Source: a virus. From it: DNA of 64,000 nt. The position numbers and the translations under genes were made by a program. The notes beneath the pieces are model-generated. The model was not told the DNA's origin. It ran no database searches and saw only the letters and a program-made list of their open reading frames with translations. Every line of letters begins with the position of its first letter. Position 1 is the first letter of the stretch. Where the stretch lies: positions 18,419-82,418 of IMG/VR virus record IMGVR_UViG_3300034073_004109; one strand, given 5' to 3'. Positions 63,644-64,000 of this stretch are shown here, piece after piece.

Positions 63644-64000
63644 ATGTCCTACAACCTCACCAAGTCCGACCGCAAGCTGTTCCGTGGCAATGCAGCTGGT
63701 GTTGACGGCTCCATGGATACCACCTCCATGCTTGAGCTGGTCAACGGCAACTTCGAGATCATCAACGAGCCCTGCCACGGCTCTGATGGCCGGGCTTACA
63801 ACGATCACCGCCTCTGGCTGCGCAGCGACAACCGCGATGCCCTCGGCCAGTTCGGCACCCTGCGTGTCCCGCACCAACCCACCAGCGTTGTCCAGCACTA
63901 CAAGGACTTCTGTGCCAGCTCCGAGAAGGCCGTCACCCTCGATGTGATCGGCACGATCGACGGTGGCAAGGTCTTCTACATGGCCTCCAAGCTGCACGGC
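63644..64000 (+). CDS. DUF932-like phage protein (3' end outside window)
   Basis: 119 residues visible from MSYNLTKSDRKLFRG. The features HHRLWLRSDNRD-type (here DHRLWLRSDNRDALGQFGTL), then VVQHYKDFCASSEKAVTLDV and GTIDGGKVFYMASKL, match the DUF932/phage-plasmid-like protein family, whose role is unknown. The start is preceded by a pyrimidine-rich CTTCGTCCTTTCTCAACC leader and no AGGAG. The gene continues past the window. Confidence 0.7.
   Translation, partial: MSYNLTKSDRKLFRGNAAGVDGSMDTTSMLELVNGNFEIINEPCHGSDGRAYNDHRLWLRSDNRDALGQFGTLRVPHQPTSVVQHYKDFCASSEKAVTLDVIGTIDGGKVFYMASKLHG

Noticed and set aside
1-64000. tRNA genes
   Set aside because: No cloverleaf with a convincing T-loop GTTCGAATC-type box and matching acceptor stem was found by eye; a tRNAscan run would be needed to exclude one.

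Overview
The window looks like a continuous stretch of a double-stranded DNA phage, or prophage, of a cyanobacterium. Phage identity rests on a large terminase, a portal, a capsid-type protein, fibre and tail-assembly genes, wall-degrading enzymes, a Gp157-family gene and a serine recombinase. A cyanobacterial host is inferred from two small genes, a protein ending in a CP12-type cysteine loop (27250-27414) and an NblA-like protein (4238-4579), and from the GC-rich codon use. The genome runs off both ends: thyX is cut at the left and a DUF932-like gene at the right. No tape-measure, sheath or tube protein was recognised, so a short-tailed or unusual particle is possible but unproven.

Layout. 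1-2877 carries nucleotide and DNA-metabolism genes (thyX, a degenerate adenine methylase, a dATP/dGTP diphosphohydrolase). 2887-9698 runs mostly leftward: a transglycosylase-like protein, the NblA-like gene, HNH endonuclease, serine recombinase and small conserved proteins. 9805-11229 is a rightward block of very small genes and a SPRY-type fibre protein. 11242-25819 is leftward: fibre genes (including a tandem duplicate with a tail assembly chaperone between the copies), repeat-rich virion proteins, and the major capsid gene next to a strong terminator. 25910-29817 is rightward: two LAGLIDADG-type genes, the CP12-like gene and small structural genes. 29831-47496 is leftward: endolysin, scaffold-like protein, portal, terminase and a long run of probable internal virion proteins, interrupted by a PAPS-reductase-family gene.

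47497-48435 is a gene-free control region between the leftward structural genes and the rightward early-type genes. It has an inverted repeat, DnaA-box-like sequences and a palindrome.

48436-64000 is a rightward module of small genes. Its first part is the most striking structure here: short genes, each closed by a rho-independent terminator, followed almost at once by a conserved leader (core AGCAGTGCATTT). The leader can fold into a hairpin just before the next start codon, shows compensating base changes between copies, and has no clear Shine-Dalgarno sequence. Eleven leader copies are visible. The module also holds PcfJ-like, ribbon-helix-helix, Gp157-like, HicA-like, double-psi barrel, prolyl-hydroxylase-like and Dps-like genes.

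All assignments were made by reading the sequence. No database search was run.
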